Positions 20,629 through 29,998 of a DNA stretch of 64,000 nt are shown one piece after another. The stretch's first letter is position 1. Each line of letters begins with the position of its first letter. The DNA is taken from positions 2,001,047 through 2,065,046 of the forward strand of contig CP096137.1 in NCBI GenBank assembly GCA_023213235.1, given 5' to 3'. A program made the translations under genes and the position numbers. Origin of the DNA: Elusimicrobiota bacterium (GTDB lineage: Bacteria > Elusimicrobiota > Elusimicrobia > UBA1565 > UBA9628). The notes under the pieces were generated by a model. It worked only from the letters and a program-made list of their open reading frames with translations. It ran no database searches and had not been told where the DNA came from.

Positions 20629-21802
20629 GAGCAGGCCTCCTGGGCCTTCGCGCGCGCCCACGCGTCGATCTCGACGACTTCCTGGAAGCCGGGAAGGCCG
20701 CCGCTGGGCGCGTATGCGGCCATCGTCCGCTCGACGACGCGGGCGATGTCGGTGAACTTGATGCGTTTATTCAAGAAGGCCTCGACGGCGATCTCGTCGG
20801 CCGCGTTGAGGACCGCGGGCAGGCCGCCGCCCTTCTGCGCGGCCTCGCGCGCGAGCGCCAGGCAGGGGAAGCGCGAGAAGTCGGGGGCGCGGAACTCGAG
20901 GGTGCCGGCCTTCACGAGGTCGAGCGGCTCGACGACGCGGCCCGCCCGCTCGGGATAGGTCATGCCGTACTGGATCGGAAGCTTCATGTCCGGCACGCCC
21001 ATCTGAGCCAGGACGCTGCCGTCGGAAAACTCGACGCCGGAGTGGAAGATCGACTGCGGGTGGATGACGATCTCCACCTGCTCGCGCTTGAGGCCGAAGA
21101 GGTTCATGATCTCGATGAGCTCGAAGCCCTTGTTCATCAAAGTCGCGCAGTCGACCGTGATCTTCTTGCCCATCTTCCACGTCGGATGCTTGAGCGCCAT
21201 CTCCGGAGTGACTTCGGAGAGATCGCCCGTGTACTTGGAAAACGCGCCGCCCGACGCGGTCAGGATCACGCGGCGGATCGTCTTGAGCGGCGCGGCGGCG
21301 CGGGGATCGGGATTGAGGCCCTGCACGCACTGGAAGATGGCGGAGGGCTCGGAGTCGACGGGCACGATCTTCGCGCCCCAGCGCTCGGCCTCCTTCATGA
21401 ACTGCGCGCCGGCCATCACCATCGGCTCCTTGTTCGCCAGCGCCACGATCTTTCCCGCGCGGATCGCCGCGAGAAGGGGGCGAAGCCGACGCCGCCGACG
21501 ACGGAGGTCAGCACGACGTCGACGTCGGGATGCGAGGCGAGGTCGCACATGCCCTCGACGCCGGGGGCCAGGTGCTTCGTCGCGCCGTTGACGCGCGTCT
21601 TGAGCTCGGCCGCGGCCTTCGGGTCGAACATCGTGACCGCGCGCGCCCCGAACTCCTTGGCCTGCTCGGCGACGAGCGCGGCGTTGCTGTGGGCGGAAAG
21701 GCCGAAGACGGAAAGGGCCTCCGGCATCTCGCGGATCACGTTGAGGGCGTTGACGCCGATGGATCCGGTGGAGCCGAGGATCGCGACTCTCTTCATGGTC
21801 AT
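20625..21802 (-). CDS. dxr: 1-deoxy-D-xylulose 5-phosphate reductoisomerase, frameshifted
   Basis: Second step of the MEP isoprenoid pathway (DXP to MEP, NADPH). ATG 21802 overlaps the cdsA stop (ATGA). The NADPH-binding GSTGSIGVNALNVI lies at the N-terminus; LANKEPMV, VPVDSEPSAIFQC and LTASGGAF-type substrate motifs follow, then HPTWKMGKKITVDCATLMNKGFE. One C is missing in the run at 21474-21479, after GGVGFAP; repaired length about 393. The MEP product feeds undecaprenyl phosphate synthesis together with uppS. Confidence 0.93.
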
Positions 21803-22580
21803 CGGAAGCTCAGCGCGTAGTACACCGCGGGGGCGCACAGGATGTAGGAGTCGAAACGGTCGAAGACGCCGCCGTGGCCGGGCAGCAGCGCGCCGCTGTC
21901 CTTGATGCCGGCGTCGCGCTTGACCATCGACTCGGCGAGGTCCGAGGCCTGGCCCGCGACGCCGATCAGCGCGCCGATGAGCCCGGCCTGGAGCGGCGTC
22001 AGAGCCTCGCGCAAGGACGTTTTCTGGAAAATCAGCGCCACGACGACGGCGGCGGCGAAGCCCGCGGCCGCGCCCTCCCAGGTCTTCTTCGGCGAGAGCA
22101 CGGGCGCCAGCGCGTTGCGGCCGAGGCCGCGCCCCGCGAAGTAGGCGGCCGTGTCCATCGTCCAGACGGCGGCGAAGGTGAGGAACGCGAAGGCCTCGCC
22201 GTGCGGGCGCAGGTCGCGGATGAGAGCGAGATGGGCCGGCAGCCAGCCCGCGAACAGCGCCCCGAAGATCGTCAGCGCGACGCGGTCGAGCGAGTGCGTC
22301 TTGGCGCCCATCTCGAAGAGGACGACGAGCGCCGAGCCGCCGGCGAGCACGAGCGGCAGCGGGCCGCCGAGGGACGCGCAGGCGGCCAGCGCGCCGCCGA
22401 AGACGATCGTCGGGACGAGCTGGACCGGCCGGCCTCCGAGCCGCAGCATCAGCGCGTACTCGTAGCAGCACAAGGTGGAGATCCCCGCGATGAACAGGCC
22501 GTAGGCCAGGCCCCGGCATGGACGAGCCAGAGCATCAGCGGAATGCCGACGAGCGCGGTCAGGACGCGCGGCAGGAGCAT
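21799..22580 (-). CDS. cdsA: Phosphatidate cytidylyltransferase, frameshifted N-terminus
   Basis: Makes CDP-diacylglycerol from phosphatidate and CTP at the inner membrane. ATG 22580 begins MLLPRVLTALVGIPLMLWLVHAG. One G is missing at 22512-22515, then LAYGLFIAGISTLCCYEYA continues. About 261 residues with seven or eight hydrophobic segments. The family signature KRDAGIKDSGALLPGHGGVFDRFDS is complete near the C-terminus. TAGAAT ends 6 nt before the ATG, so this gene heads the cdsA-dxr-rseP-proS operon on a leaderless transcript. Confidence 0.92.
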
Positions 22581-22586
22581 GGCGGG

Positions 22587-22592
22587 ATTCTA
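22587..22592 (-). promoter_or_regulatory. -10 TAGAAT of cdsA operon
   Basis: TAGAAT preceded by TTG ends 6 nt before ATG 22580, with no Shine-Dalgarno sequence. Confidence 0.55.
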
Positions 22593-22620
22593 CAAAATAG
22601 CCCGGCGTCCCCGCAGGGCC

Positions 22621-24057
22621 TTACTTGACGAGCGGGTAGATCACGAGCCGCCCGTCGTCCCAGACAGGCTCGGCCTTCGCCCGCAGGCGTCGAGAGAGGG
22701 CGCCCCCATCGGCCATCGCGCCGGTCTTCTCGCAGGCGAGGAAGCGGGCTCCGGCCCTGCGCTTCTCCTCAAGGACGGGCCAACCTCCTTCGCCCTCGAG
22801 CTCGAGCGGCCGCCACCAGCCGCGACGGTCGAGCCGGTAGAGCAGCACCGAGGGCGCCGCGCCGCAGGCGACGAAGAGGTCGTCCTCCAGGCTGACGGCA
22901 TTCGCCGCCTCGCCCGCGCGCGCGAGGTAGTCGAGGCCCTGCCGGTACCAATGCCGGATGCGCAACGCGGAGTGCACGGGCACGGCCAGCATCAGCAGAA
23001 CCGCCGCGGCGCGCGCCCACTCCATTTTGGAAGCGCGCAGGCCGGCGGCGCCGGCGCCCATGATTCCCGCGGCGACGGGCACAAGGGGCAGGGCCGTGTA
23101 GTCGTGCGCGTGGGCATAGTCGCCCAGCGCGAGGAGGTGCGCCAGGGCGCCGAAGAACCACGCGAGCCAGAACGGATCGCGCTGTCCGACGAACAGCCGC
23201 CGCGCTCCCACGAGGAAGAGGACCAGGCCGCCGTAGGTGGTCACGAGCTCGATGAAGCGCGAAGCGAGGAGGAACTGGGCGAAGTAAAGAGTGCGGCCGT
23301 AGTCGAAGAGCGACGCGAACTCCGCGGAACGAGTGGGGACGACGTAGACCCCCGTGCTCGCCCACCGGTACCAGGCGAGCACCAGTCCCATCGAGACCAA
23401 GCCCGCGGCCCACATCCGGACGTCCGCCCAGGTCCTGCCTCCGAGGCGGCGCCAGGTCAGCGCCAGAAGGGGAATAAAGACGTGCGCGTAGGGCAGCTTA
23501 TGCCCCACTGAGACGAATGCCGCCGCGGCGGCGACGGCGACCGCCCACCAGGGACGGCGCTTCTCAAGCGAAAGATCCCAGAAATAGAGCGCGGCCACCA
23601 AACCCAACAGCGCGGTCGCCTCGGGCTGAACGGTGCGGCCGAAGTATATCTCGAGAGGCGAGACGCTGAAGAGCAGCGCGCCGTAGAAAGCGGGCTCGCG
23701 GCCGAGTTCGCGCTCGAAAATGAGGAAGAGCAGCAGCGCGGTAAGGAGCGAGGCGAGCAGGGAGAGCACGCGCCCCCACGTCTCGCCCAGACCGAACAGC
23801 GGCCACAGCTTCCCGAGGGCGTACATGTAGAGCGGCAGTTCGGTGGCGGCGAGGCGGTCCTCAGGGCCCTCCCAGTCGACTCGCGGGCGATGGACCGGCC
23901 GGTCTTCGCGCGCGTAGTTGCGGGCGATGGACGCGGTGTTGACCTGACGGTGGTGGTGGTAGTCGAGCGACGGGGCACCCAGCCCGACGAGGTGGACGAG
24001 CACGGATAGCCCGGCGACGGCCGCGAGCATGACGCCGCGGCCCGGGAGGCGCGTCAT
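22621..24057 (-). CDS. Polytopic glycosyltransferase, GT39/ArnT-like
   Basis: 478 residues with about eleven hydrophobic segments. The first periplasmic loop holds SLDYHHHRQVNTASIARNYARE, the acidic/His/Arg-Gln pattern that marks lipid-linked sugar transferases of the PMT/ArnT (GT-C) superfamily. FGRTVQPEATALLGL and later membrane spans fit. It probably moves a sugar from a polyprenyl phosphate donor to an acceptor outside the inner membrane. The donor may be made by the divergent GT2 gene 46 bp away. The acceptor (lipid, glycan or protein) is unknown. Leaderless TAGAAT promoter at 24064-24069. Confidence 0.75.
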   Translation of the reverse strand: MTRLPGRGVMLAAVAGLSVLVHLVGLGAPSLDYHHHRQVNTASIARNYAREDRPVHRPRVDWEGPEDRLAATELPLYMYALGKLWPLFGLGETWGRVLSLLASLLTALLLFLIFERELGREPAFYGALLFSVSPLEIYFGRTVQPEATALLGLVAALYFWDLSLEKRRPWWAVAVAAAAAFVSVGHKLPYAHVFIPLLALTWRRLGGRTWADVRMWAAGLVSMGLVLAWYRWASTGVYVVPTRSAEFASLFDYGRTLYFAQFLLASRFIELVTTYGGLVLFLVGARRLFVGQRDPFWLAWFFGALAHLLALGDYAHAHDYTALPLVPVAAGIMGAGAAGLRASKMEWARAAAVLLMLAVPVHSALRIRHWYRQGLDYLARAGEAANAVSLEDDLFVACGAAPSVLLYRLDRRGWWRPLELEGEGGWPVLEEKRRAGARFLACEKTGAMADGGALSRRLRAKAEPVWDDGRLVIYPLVK

Positions 24058-24063
24058 GCCGTG

Positions 24064-24097
24064 ATTCTAGCCGTTTCCGCCGGTGATTTGCTAAAAT
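24064..24097. promoter_or_regulatory. Divergent pair of leaderless -10 elements (GT39 / GT2)
   Basis: Minus-strand TAGAAT at 24064-24069 ends 6 nt before ATG 24057. Plus-strand TAAAAT at 24092-24097 with an upstream TGC ends 6 nt before GTG 24104. Only 46 bp separate the two start codons, so the two transcripts are likely co-regulated. Confidence 0.55.
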
Positions 24098-24103
24098 AGG
24101 CGC

Positions 24104-25072
24104 GTGGGGATCGCTCGCCCGGAATGCTCCGTCGTCATCCCGGTCTACAATTCCCAGGGCTCGGCGGCTCGCGTCGCCGAAGACGTTCTGGCCGCGTTCG
24201 CCGGCGTTTCCCTCCAGCTCGTGCTCGTTGACGACGGAAGCCGCGATGAGAGCGCCCGGGTCTGCCGCGAGCTCGCAGGGCGCCATCCCGGCAAGGTGCT
24301 GTTCGCCCGGCTCTCGCGCAACTTCGGCGAGCACAACGCGGTCCTCGCGGGATTGAGATTGGCCGCGGGGCGCTTCGTGGTCGTCATGGACGACGACGGC
24401 GAGAACCGGCCCGAGGACGCGCGCCGGCTCTTCGAGCGCGCGCGGGAGACCGACGCGGACCTCGTGTACTCCCGCTATCCCGGCCGCCATCACGCCTGGT
24501 GGCGCCTGGCCGGCAGCCGCTTCAACGGCTGGGTCGCGGGCTTGCTCATCCGCAAGCCGAAGGATCTCTACCTGTCGAGCTTCAAGTGCCTCAGCGGCTG
24601 GCTCGTGTCGCAGGTGACCCGCTACGAAGGTCCGTTCCCCTATCTCGACGGCCTCGCGCTGCAGTACGCGGGCCGCATCGAGGTCGTCGACTGCGCCCAC
24701 GCCCCGAGCGAGCGAGCCGCGTCGAACTATAATCTCCGCCGTCTCGGCCGCCTCTGGCTCAACATGGCGGTGAACTTCTCGGTCGCCCCGCTGCGCCTGA
24801 GCAGCCTGCTCGGCGCCGGGATGGTCGCGCTCGGCGGCGTGCTGACGGCGGAGGTCGTCGTCGAGCGCTTCACTTCGCCGTCGCCGACTCCGCCCGGCTG
24901 GGCGCACCTGGCCGTGCTCGTCCTGGTCTTCTCGGGCGCGCAGCTGCTCATTTTGGGCGTGATCGGCGAGTACCTGGGCCGGCTGTTCCTCATGGCCAAC
25001 CGTCTGCCGCAGTCGGCGGTGCGCGAGCTCGTCGGCGCGCAGCGCCCGGAGGATGCCGATGTCGGCTCCTGA
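24104..25072 (+). CDS. GT2 polyprenyl-phosphate glycosyltransferase (ArnC/DPM-like)
   Basis: 322 residues from GTG. GT-A domain: CSVVIPVYNSQGSAARV, LVLVDDGSRDESA, LSRNFGEHNAVLAGL and the metal-binding VVMDDDGENRPEDA. The SNYNLRRLGRLWLNM stretch before two C-terminal membrane helices is typical of undecaprenyl/dolichyl-phosphate sugar synthases (ArnC, GtrB, DPM1). It likely loads a nucleotide sugar onto a polyprenyl phosphate on the cytoplasmic face. First gene of a four-gene + strand operon; its end overlaps the epimerase start by 20 bp. Confidence 0.85.
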   Translation: MGIARPECSVVIPVYNSQGSAARVAEDVLAAFAGVSLQLVLVDDGSRDESARVCRELAGRHPGKVLFARLSRNFGEHNAVLAGLRLAAGRFVVVMDDDGENRPEDARRLFERARETDADLVYSRYPGRHHAWWRLAGSRFNGWVAGLLIRKPKDLYLSSFKCLSGWLVSQVTRYEGPFPYLDGLALQYAGRIEVVDCAHAPSERAASNYNLRRLGRLWLNMAVNFSVAPLRLSSLLGAGMVALGGVLTAEVVVERFTSPSPTPPGWAHLAVLVLVFSGAQLLILGVIGEYLGRLFLMANRLPQSAVRELVGAQRPEDADVGS

Positions 25073-26090
25073 GGCGCCGCGCTCCGCGCTCGTGGTCGGC
25101 GGCCTCGGCTTCATCGGCGCGGCGCTGTGCGAGCGCCTCGTGAAGGCGGGCTGGCGCGTCGCCGTCCTCGACTGCCTCCTCGAGTGCGGCGGCGGCCGCG
25201 AGTTCCACGCCGCGCCCGGCGCCGAGGTCGTGCGGGGCGACGCGCGCGACCGGCGACTCGCGGAGTCCCTCGTCGAGGGCCGCGACGCGGTGTTCAACCT
25301 GGCCGGGCGCGGAGGACACCTCGACTCGGTGCGCGATCCCGAGGGGGACCTCGAGCACAACCTGCGCGGCCCGCTCTCGGTGCTCGAGGCCTGCCGCCGC
25401 GCCGCGCCGAGCGCCGTCGTGGTCCACGCGAGCACGCGCCAGGTCTACGGCCGCGTCGAGCGCCTGCCCGTCGGCGAGAGCCACCCGCTGCGGCCCCTCG
25501 ACCCCAACGGCGTGCACAAGGCCGCCGCGGAGCAGCTGTGCCTGCAGTACGCGTCCATGCACGGAATGCGCGCGTCGGTCCTGCGCCTGACGAACGTCTA
25601 CGGCCCGCGCATGCGCGTCATGGACGCCCGCCAGAACTTTCTCGGCCACTGGATCGGGCGGCTGCTGCGCGGCGAGGAGCTCGTCGTCTACGGCGACGGG
25701 ACGCTGCGCCGGGACCATCTGTACGTCGAGGACGCCGTCGACGCCTTCCTCGCGGCCGCCGCCTCTCCGGCCGCCGCGGGCCGGGCGATGAACGTCGGCG
25801 GCGGCCGGCCCGTCTCCTTCAAGGAGCTCGCCGAAACCTTCGCCGAGCTCGCGCCGGGAACGCGCTGGCGGCTTGAGCCGCTGCCCGAGGAGCGCCGCGG
25901 CATCGACGTCGGCGACAGCTGGTGCGACATCGGCCTGGCGCGGGCCCTGACCGGCTGGACGCCGCGCACGCCGCTGCGCGAGGGGCTGCGAGCCGCCCTC
26001 GATTTTTATCATGAGCATGCCCAAGAATACGGCGTCGTCGCCCGTTCCCTTCCTGGCGCTGTCCCGTCGGGCCGCGTCTCTCCGGTCTGA
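25053..26090 (+). CDS. NAD-dependent epimerase/dehydratase, extended SDR with Asn replacing the catalytic Tyr
   Basis: 345 residues. Rossmann GGLGFIGAALCERL at the N-terminus, VVRGDARD, NLAGRGGHLDSVRDP, HASTRQVYGRVERLP, LRLTNVYGPRM and YGDGTLRRDHLYVEDAVDAFL identify a sugar-nucleotide epimerase/dehydratase. The usual YxxxK is here D-P-N-G-V-H-K: Lys is kept but Asn stands at the Tyr position. I recall a subgroup with a similar N-G-I-N-K pattern, so this may be ancestral to the subgroup rather than damage. It presumably prepares the sugar for the GT2. The 3' end overlaps the next gene by 80 bp. Confidence 0.8.
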   Translation: MPMSAPEAPRSALVVGGLGFIGAALCERLVKAGWRVAVLDCLLECGGGREFHAAPGAEVVRGDARDRRLAESLVEGRDAVFNLAGRGGHLDSVRDPEGDLEHNLRGPLSVLEACRRAAPSAVVVHASTRQVYGRVERLPVGESHPLRPLDPNGVHKAAAEQLCLQYASMHGMRASVLRLTNVYGPRMRVMDARQNFLGHWIGRLLRGEELVVYGDGTLRRDHLYVEDAVDAFLAAAASPAAAGRAMNVGGGRPVSFKELAETFAELAPGTRWRLEPLPEERRGIDVGDSWCDIGLARALTGWTPRTPLREGLRAALDFYHEHAQEYGVVARSLPGAVPSGRVSPV

Positions 26091-27134
26091 GTACGAGGCC
26101 GCGCTGCGCGCGGTCCTGTCCGGGGGCGCTTCGTCCTGGGCCCGCGCGTCGAGGCGTTCGAGACCGCGTTCGCGCGGGCCGCGGGGACGCGACACTGCGT
26201 CGCCGTGGCCTCGGGCACGGACGCCCTGTGGCTGTCCCTGCGGGCGGCCGGCGTCGGACCGGGCGACGAAGTCGTGACCGTCGCGCACACCTGCGTGCCC
26301 ACGGCGGCGGCGATACTCCAGTGCGGGGCGACGCCCGTGCTTGCCGACGTCGAGCCCGGGACGATGACGATGGACCCCGCCTCGGCCGCGCGCGCGATCA
26401 CTCGCCGCACCAAGGCCCTGCTCCCCGTCCACCTGTACGGGCTGTGCGCCGATCTCTCCGCCCTCAAGGACCTTTCGCGCGCCAAGGGCCTTCCGCTCAT
26501 CGAGGACTGCGCCCAGGCCGCGGGGGCGCTCTACGACGGGCGGCCCGCGGGAGGCCACGGGCTCGCGGGGGCATTCAGCTTCTATCCCACCAAAAACCTG
26601 GGGGCCCTGGGCGACGGCGGAGCGGTCACGACCGACGACGCCGCGGTCGCGGCGCGCCTGCGCCGGCTGCGGTTCTACGGCTACGAGCGGGCGCAGATCT
26701 CCCGCGAGGCGGGACACAACAGCCGCCTCGACGAGCTCCAGGCCGCGTTCTTGTCCGCGGCGCTGCGCCGTCTTCCGGGCTGGATTCGCGCTCGCCGCGA
26801 GATCGCCGCGGATTACCGGGCGGGCTTCGGGGACCTCCTCACCTGCCCCGCCGACGCCCCGCGCCGCCGCCACGGCTATCACCTCTTCGTGGCGCGGTCG
26901 CCCAGGCGCGACCTGCTGCGCCGCCGCCTGGCGGACGCCGGAATCGAGACCGCCGTGCACTACCCTGTGCCGGTTCACCGTCAGCGAGGCTACGCGCCTG
27001 TCTGCCGCGTCGGTCCCGGCGGCTTGGAGGTCACCGAGCGGCTCGCGCGCGAAATCGTCAGCCTCCCGCTCTACCCCGAACTGCGTCCCGCCGAGCGTCG
27101 CCGCGTCGTCGCCGCCGTGCGCAGCGCCGCGTGA
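26011..27134 (+). CDS. DegT/DnrJ/EryC1 sugar aminotransferase, frameshifted
   Basis: About 374 residues. The N-terminus VPFLALSRRAASLRSEYEAALRAVLSGG must shift by one base in the G run at 26126-26130 to RFVLGPRVEAFETAFA. Then follow VASGTDALWLSLRA, HTCVPTAAAI, DVEPGTMTMD, HLYGLCADL and the PLP Lys in FSFYPTKNLGALGDGG. It transfers an amino group to a keto-sugar nucleotide, giving an amino sugar such as in the ArnB or QuiC/VioA families. Position between epimerase and methyltransferase points to synthesis of an amino sugar for lipid-linked glycosylation. Confidence 0.88.
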
Positions 27135-27858
27135 AGCCGTCGGAGCACCGGCGCATGGCGGAGGTCGAGGAGCGCCACTGGTGGTACCGCGCCTTGCGCC
27201 GGCGCGTCGTCTCCGACCTCGCGGCCGACGGGCTGCGCGACGGCGACCCGGTCCTCGACGCCGGCTGCGGGACCGGCGGGACGTGGCGCGCGCTGAGCCG
27301 CCGCTGGCCGGCCCTCGACTACACGGGTGTCGATCCGGCGGAAGAGGCGCTCGGAGCCGCCCGGGCCGCGGGCGCGCCGCGGCTCGTGCGCGCGGGGCTC
27401 GACGACGCGCCGCCGGTGTCGGGGCAGCGCGCGATCCTGAGCCTCGACTCCCTCTACTACGCCGCCGACGAGGCCGCCGCGCTCGCGCGGCTGCGCGCGG
27501 CGTTGCGGCCGGGCGGATGCCTCATCCTCAACCTTCCGGCCTTCGCCTGCGCGCGCGGACGTCACGACGAGGCCGTCGGCGTGACGCGGCGCTACCGCCG
27601 CCGGCGCGCGGCCGAGCTCCTGCGCGGCGCGGGCTTCTCGGTCGAGCGGTGCGAATATTGGAACGCCGCGCTGTTCCCGGTGGCCCTGGCCTGGCGCGCC
27701 GCGACGCGTTCCGCGGCGGGGAGGCGCGCTCGGATCTCGCCATGCCGCCGGCGCCGCTCAACGCCGCGCTGGCCGGGTGGCTGGCGTTCGAGGGCCGCGT
27801 CGGCCGGCTCCTGCCGCCGCCCTTCGGCCTGTCGGTCTACGCCGTGGCGCGCCGCTAG
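27131..27858 (+). CDS. Class I SAM-dependent methyltransferase, frameshifted
   Basis: GTG 27131 overlaps the aminotransferase stop (GTGA). About 242 residues: motif I VLDAGCGTGGTWRAL, acidic motif YTGVDPAEEAL, ILSLDSLYYAADE, LRPGGCLILNLPAF and RYRRRRAAELLRGAGF. One G is missing at 27717-27720, after which the C-terminus reads SDLAMPPAPLNAALAGWLAFEGR. The N-terminal EERHWWYRALRRRV is common in methyltransferases of glycan clusters. Substrate probably a sugar or lipid-linked glycan. Its TAG stop overlaps the convergent gene's stop within CTAG. Confidence 0.8.
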
Positions 27859-29282
27859 AGCGTCTTCTCGAGCCGGCGAGACAACGCGACCCAACCGGCC
27901 GCGAGGGCGGCCAGGGCGAGTCCGCGCAGCGCGAACGGCCAGTCCGCGAGCCCGCCGCGCGCGTCGAGCAGGTGGAACACGGGATGCTCCGAGAGCGCCC
28001 ACAGGCGCGAGAGCGTGCGCGCCGTCTCGTAGGTCCCCGGCCACCGCAGGTAGCCGCCGAGCGCGTGGATGATGAAGGCGGCCGCGGCCGCGCACGCCCA
28101 GGCGCGGCGCAGCCGCGCGGAGGCGGCGATCTCCTTTTCATACGGCGTCAGCCACCAGAGAAAGATCATGGTCATGGAGGCGAAGTAGCGGGTGCCGAAG
28201 GACAGCCCGCCGACCCAGTTGCTGTAGCAAGAGAGAAACAGAACCTTCCCCGCGCAGCCGGCGGCGAGCCACAGCGTCTCGGCGTCCCGGCGGCGCACGG
28301 CCGCCCACGCGGAGACGAGGAACGGAGGGAAATAAAGCAGCAGGCCGCGCGCCGGCGTCAGCAGCATGCCGACCAAGGCCGAGGCCTGGGGCCCGCCGAG
28401 GTTGCGCGCCTGCCACTTGAGTTCGGGCGGCGCGAACCGGCCCGTGTAGGCGTGCCAGTACGCCGACAGCCCGGCCGCGGGCACGGCGGCGCCGCAGAGG
28501 AAAGCGGGAAGCTCGCGGGTCCGGTGAAAAAGCCACAGCCCCGCGACCGCGGCCGCGAGGAACACCGAGTCGGGCCGCGCGGCGACGGACAGAGCGAAGC
28601 CGAAACCAGCGGTCGCCGCGCGGATCGGTCCCGCGCCCGCCAACCCCCATAGGCCGAGCGCCACTCCCAATTGCGACGGCCCGTGCTGCCAGAGCGCCTG
28701 CGAGCTGACGCTCAGCGCCCAGGAGCCGGACCCGAACAGCACGGCGAGCCACAGCGCCCAACGGGGCGAACAGCGGTCCTTCAGCGCGAGGTAGAACACG
28801 CCGACCGCGGCCGCCGTGATCGATGCGCCCGACAGCTTCGAGAGATCGTGCAGGAAGCCTTGGCTCACGGGCGGGTCGAACAGCGCGGTGACGAGGTAGA
28901 AGGGCACGGCCATGAGGCCGGGCAGGACGGGATACACCGACAGGGTGCGCCCCTGAGAGCCCGGCACCGTGAAATCGAGCTCCCGCCCCGTCAGCCACGG
29001 GTCCATGACGGCGTCGAGCGCCAACGTACCGTGGTTCAGCAAAGCGAACGGCAGCAGGCTGTTGGGGATGTCGTCGCCGCCGTGCCAGCGGAACGTGGAC
29101 ATATACAGCGCGACGTGGGCCAGCGCCAGCGACAGCGCCGGCCTCTTCGCCCAGCCGCCCTCGAGAGATCGAAGAACCCCCAGCGCGGACAAGGCCGTCG
29201 CGAGCGCCGCCGCGGGCAAGCGCGCGCCCGTCGCCAAGCAAACCAGAAGCCATACGGCGGAGACGGCGAGCGCGAATCTCAT
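27855..29282 (-). CDS. Polytopic membrane protein, putative GT-C glycosyltransferase
   Basis: 475 residues with ten or more hydrophobic segments. An extracytoplasmic loop after the second helix contains RWHGGDDIPNSLLPFALLNHGTLALD, and a later loop DFTVPGSQGRTLSVYPVLPG. The acidic pair and topology resemble GT-C lipid-linked sugar transferases, but no canonical family motif is certain. It starts 5 bp after uppS on the same strand, so it may be transcribed with the rpsB-uppS operon, coupling carrier-lipid synthesis with glycan assembly. Confidence 0.55.
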   Translation of the reverse strand: MRFALAVSAVWLLVCLATGARLPAAALATALSALGVLRSLEGGWAKRPALSLALAHVALYMSTFRWHGGDDIPNSLLPFALLNHGTLALDAVMDPWLTGRELDFTVPGSQGRTLSVYPVLPGLMAVPFYLVTALFDPPVSQGFLHDLSKLSGASITAAAVGVFYLALKDRCSPRWALWLAVLFGSGSWALSVSSQALWQHGPSQLGVALGLWGLAGAGPIRAATAGFGFALSVAARPDSVFLAAAVAGLWLFHRTRELPAFLCGAAVPAAGLSAYWHAYTGRFAPPELKWQARNLGGPQASALVGMLLTPARGLLLYFPPFLVSAWAAVRRRDAETLWLAAGCAGKVLFLSCYSNWVGGLSFGTRYFASMTMIFLWWLTPYEKEIAASARLRRAWACAAAAAFIIHALGGYLRWPGTYETARTLSRLWALSEHPVFHLLDARGGLADWPFALRGLALAALAAGWVALSRRLEKTL

Positions 29283-29286
29283 GCGG

Positions 29287-29990
29287 CTACTTGGCCGACA
29301 GCCCGCCGAAGCGCCGGTCGCGCTTCTGGTAGTCCTCGAGCGCGGCGACGAGGTGCTCCTTGCGGAAGTCGGGCCACAGCACGGGGGTCACGTGCAGTTC
29401 GGCGTAGGCGACCTGCCAGAGCAGGAAGTTCGAGATGCGCATCTCGCCGGACGTGCGGATCATCAGGTCGAGTTCGGGGAGGTCCGCGCCGTAGAGGTTC
29501 TCGGCGATCGATTTCTCGTCGAGGGATTTGGCGCCCTCGGCGATCGCCTTGTTGGCCGCGTCGAGGATCTCCTGGCGCCCGCCGTAGTTGAGCGCGAGCA
29601 CGAGGTTCAGGCCCGTGTTTTCCGAGAGCTCGTCGATCGCGGAGTCGAGCTCCGAGCGCACCGCGGCGGGCAGCGCGTCGAGCCGGCCGATCGCGGAGAG
29701 GCGCACGTTGTTCTTGTCGAGCTCGAGCGTCTCCTTGTCGAGCGCCCAGGAGAGAAGCTTCATCAGCGCGTCGACCTCGTCGGCCGGGCGAAGCCAGTTC
29801 TCCGTCGAAAACGAGTAGAGCGTCAGCGTCTCGATGCCGAGCTCGCCGGCGGCCCGCACGATCGCGCGGACCGAGTCGACGCCGGCCTTGTGCCCGGCGA
29901 CGCGGGGCAGACCCCGCTTGGCGGCCCAGCGGCCGTTGCCGTCCATGATGACGGCGACGTGGCGGGGAGCTTCGCGGGATCCAGGGACAT
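29287..29990 (-). CDS. uppS: Undecaprenyl diphosphate synthase, frameshifted N-terminus
   Basis: cis-Prenyltransferase making the C55 carrier for peptidoglycan and surface glycans. ATG 29990 begins MSLDPAKLP. One C is missing in the run at 29964-29967, then RHVAVIMDGNGRWAAKRGLPRVAGHKAG (catalytic Asp and substrate loop) follows. Other blocks: LYSFSTENWLRP, LVLALNYGGRQEI and LDLMIRTSGEMRISNFLLWQ. About 235 residues. Because both this gene and frr are shifted, a naive reading fuses frr and uppS into one frame; they are separate genes 8 bp apart. Confidence 0.92.
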
Positions 29991-29998
29991 GGGCGTCC

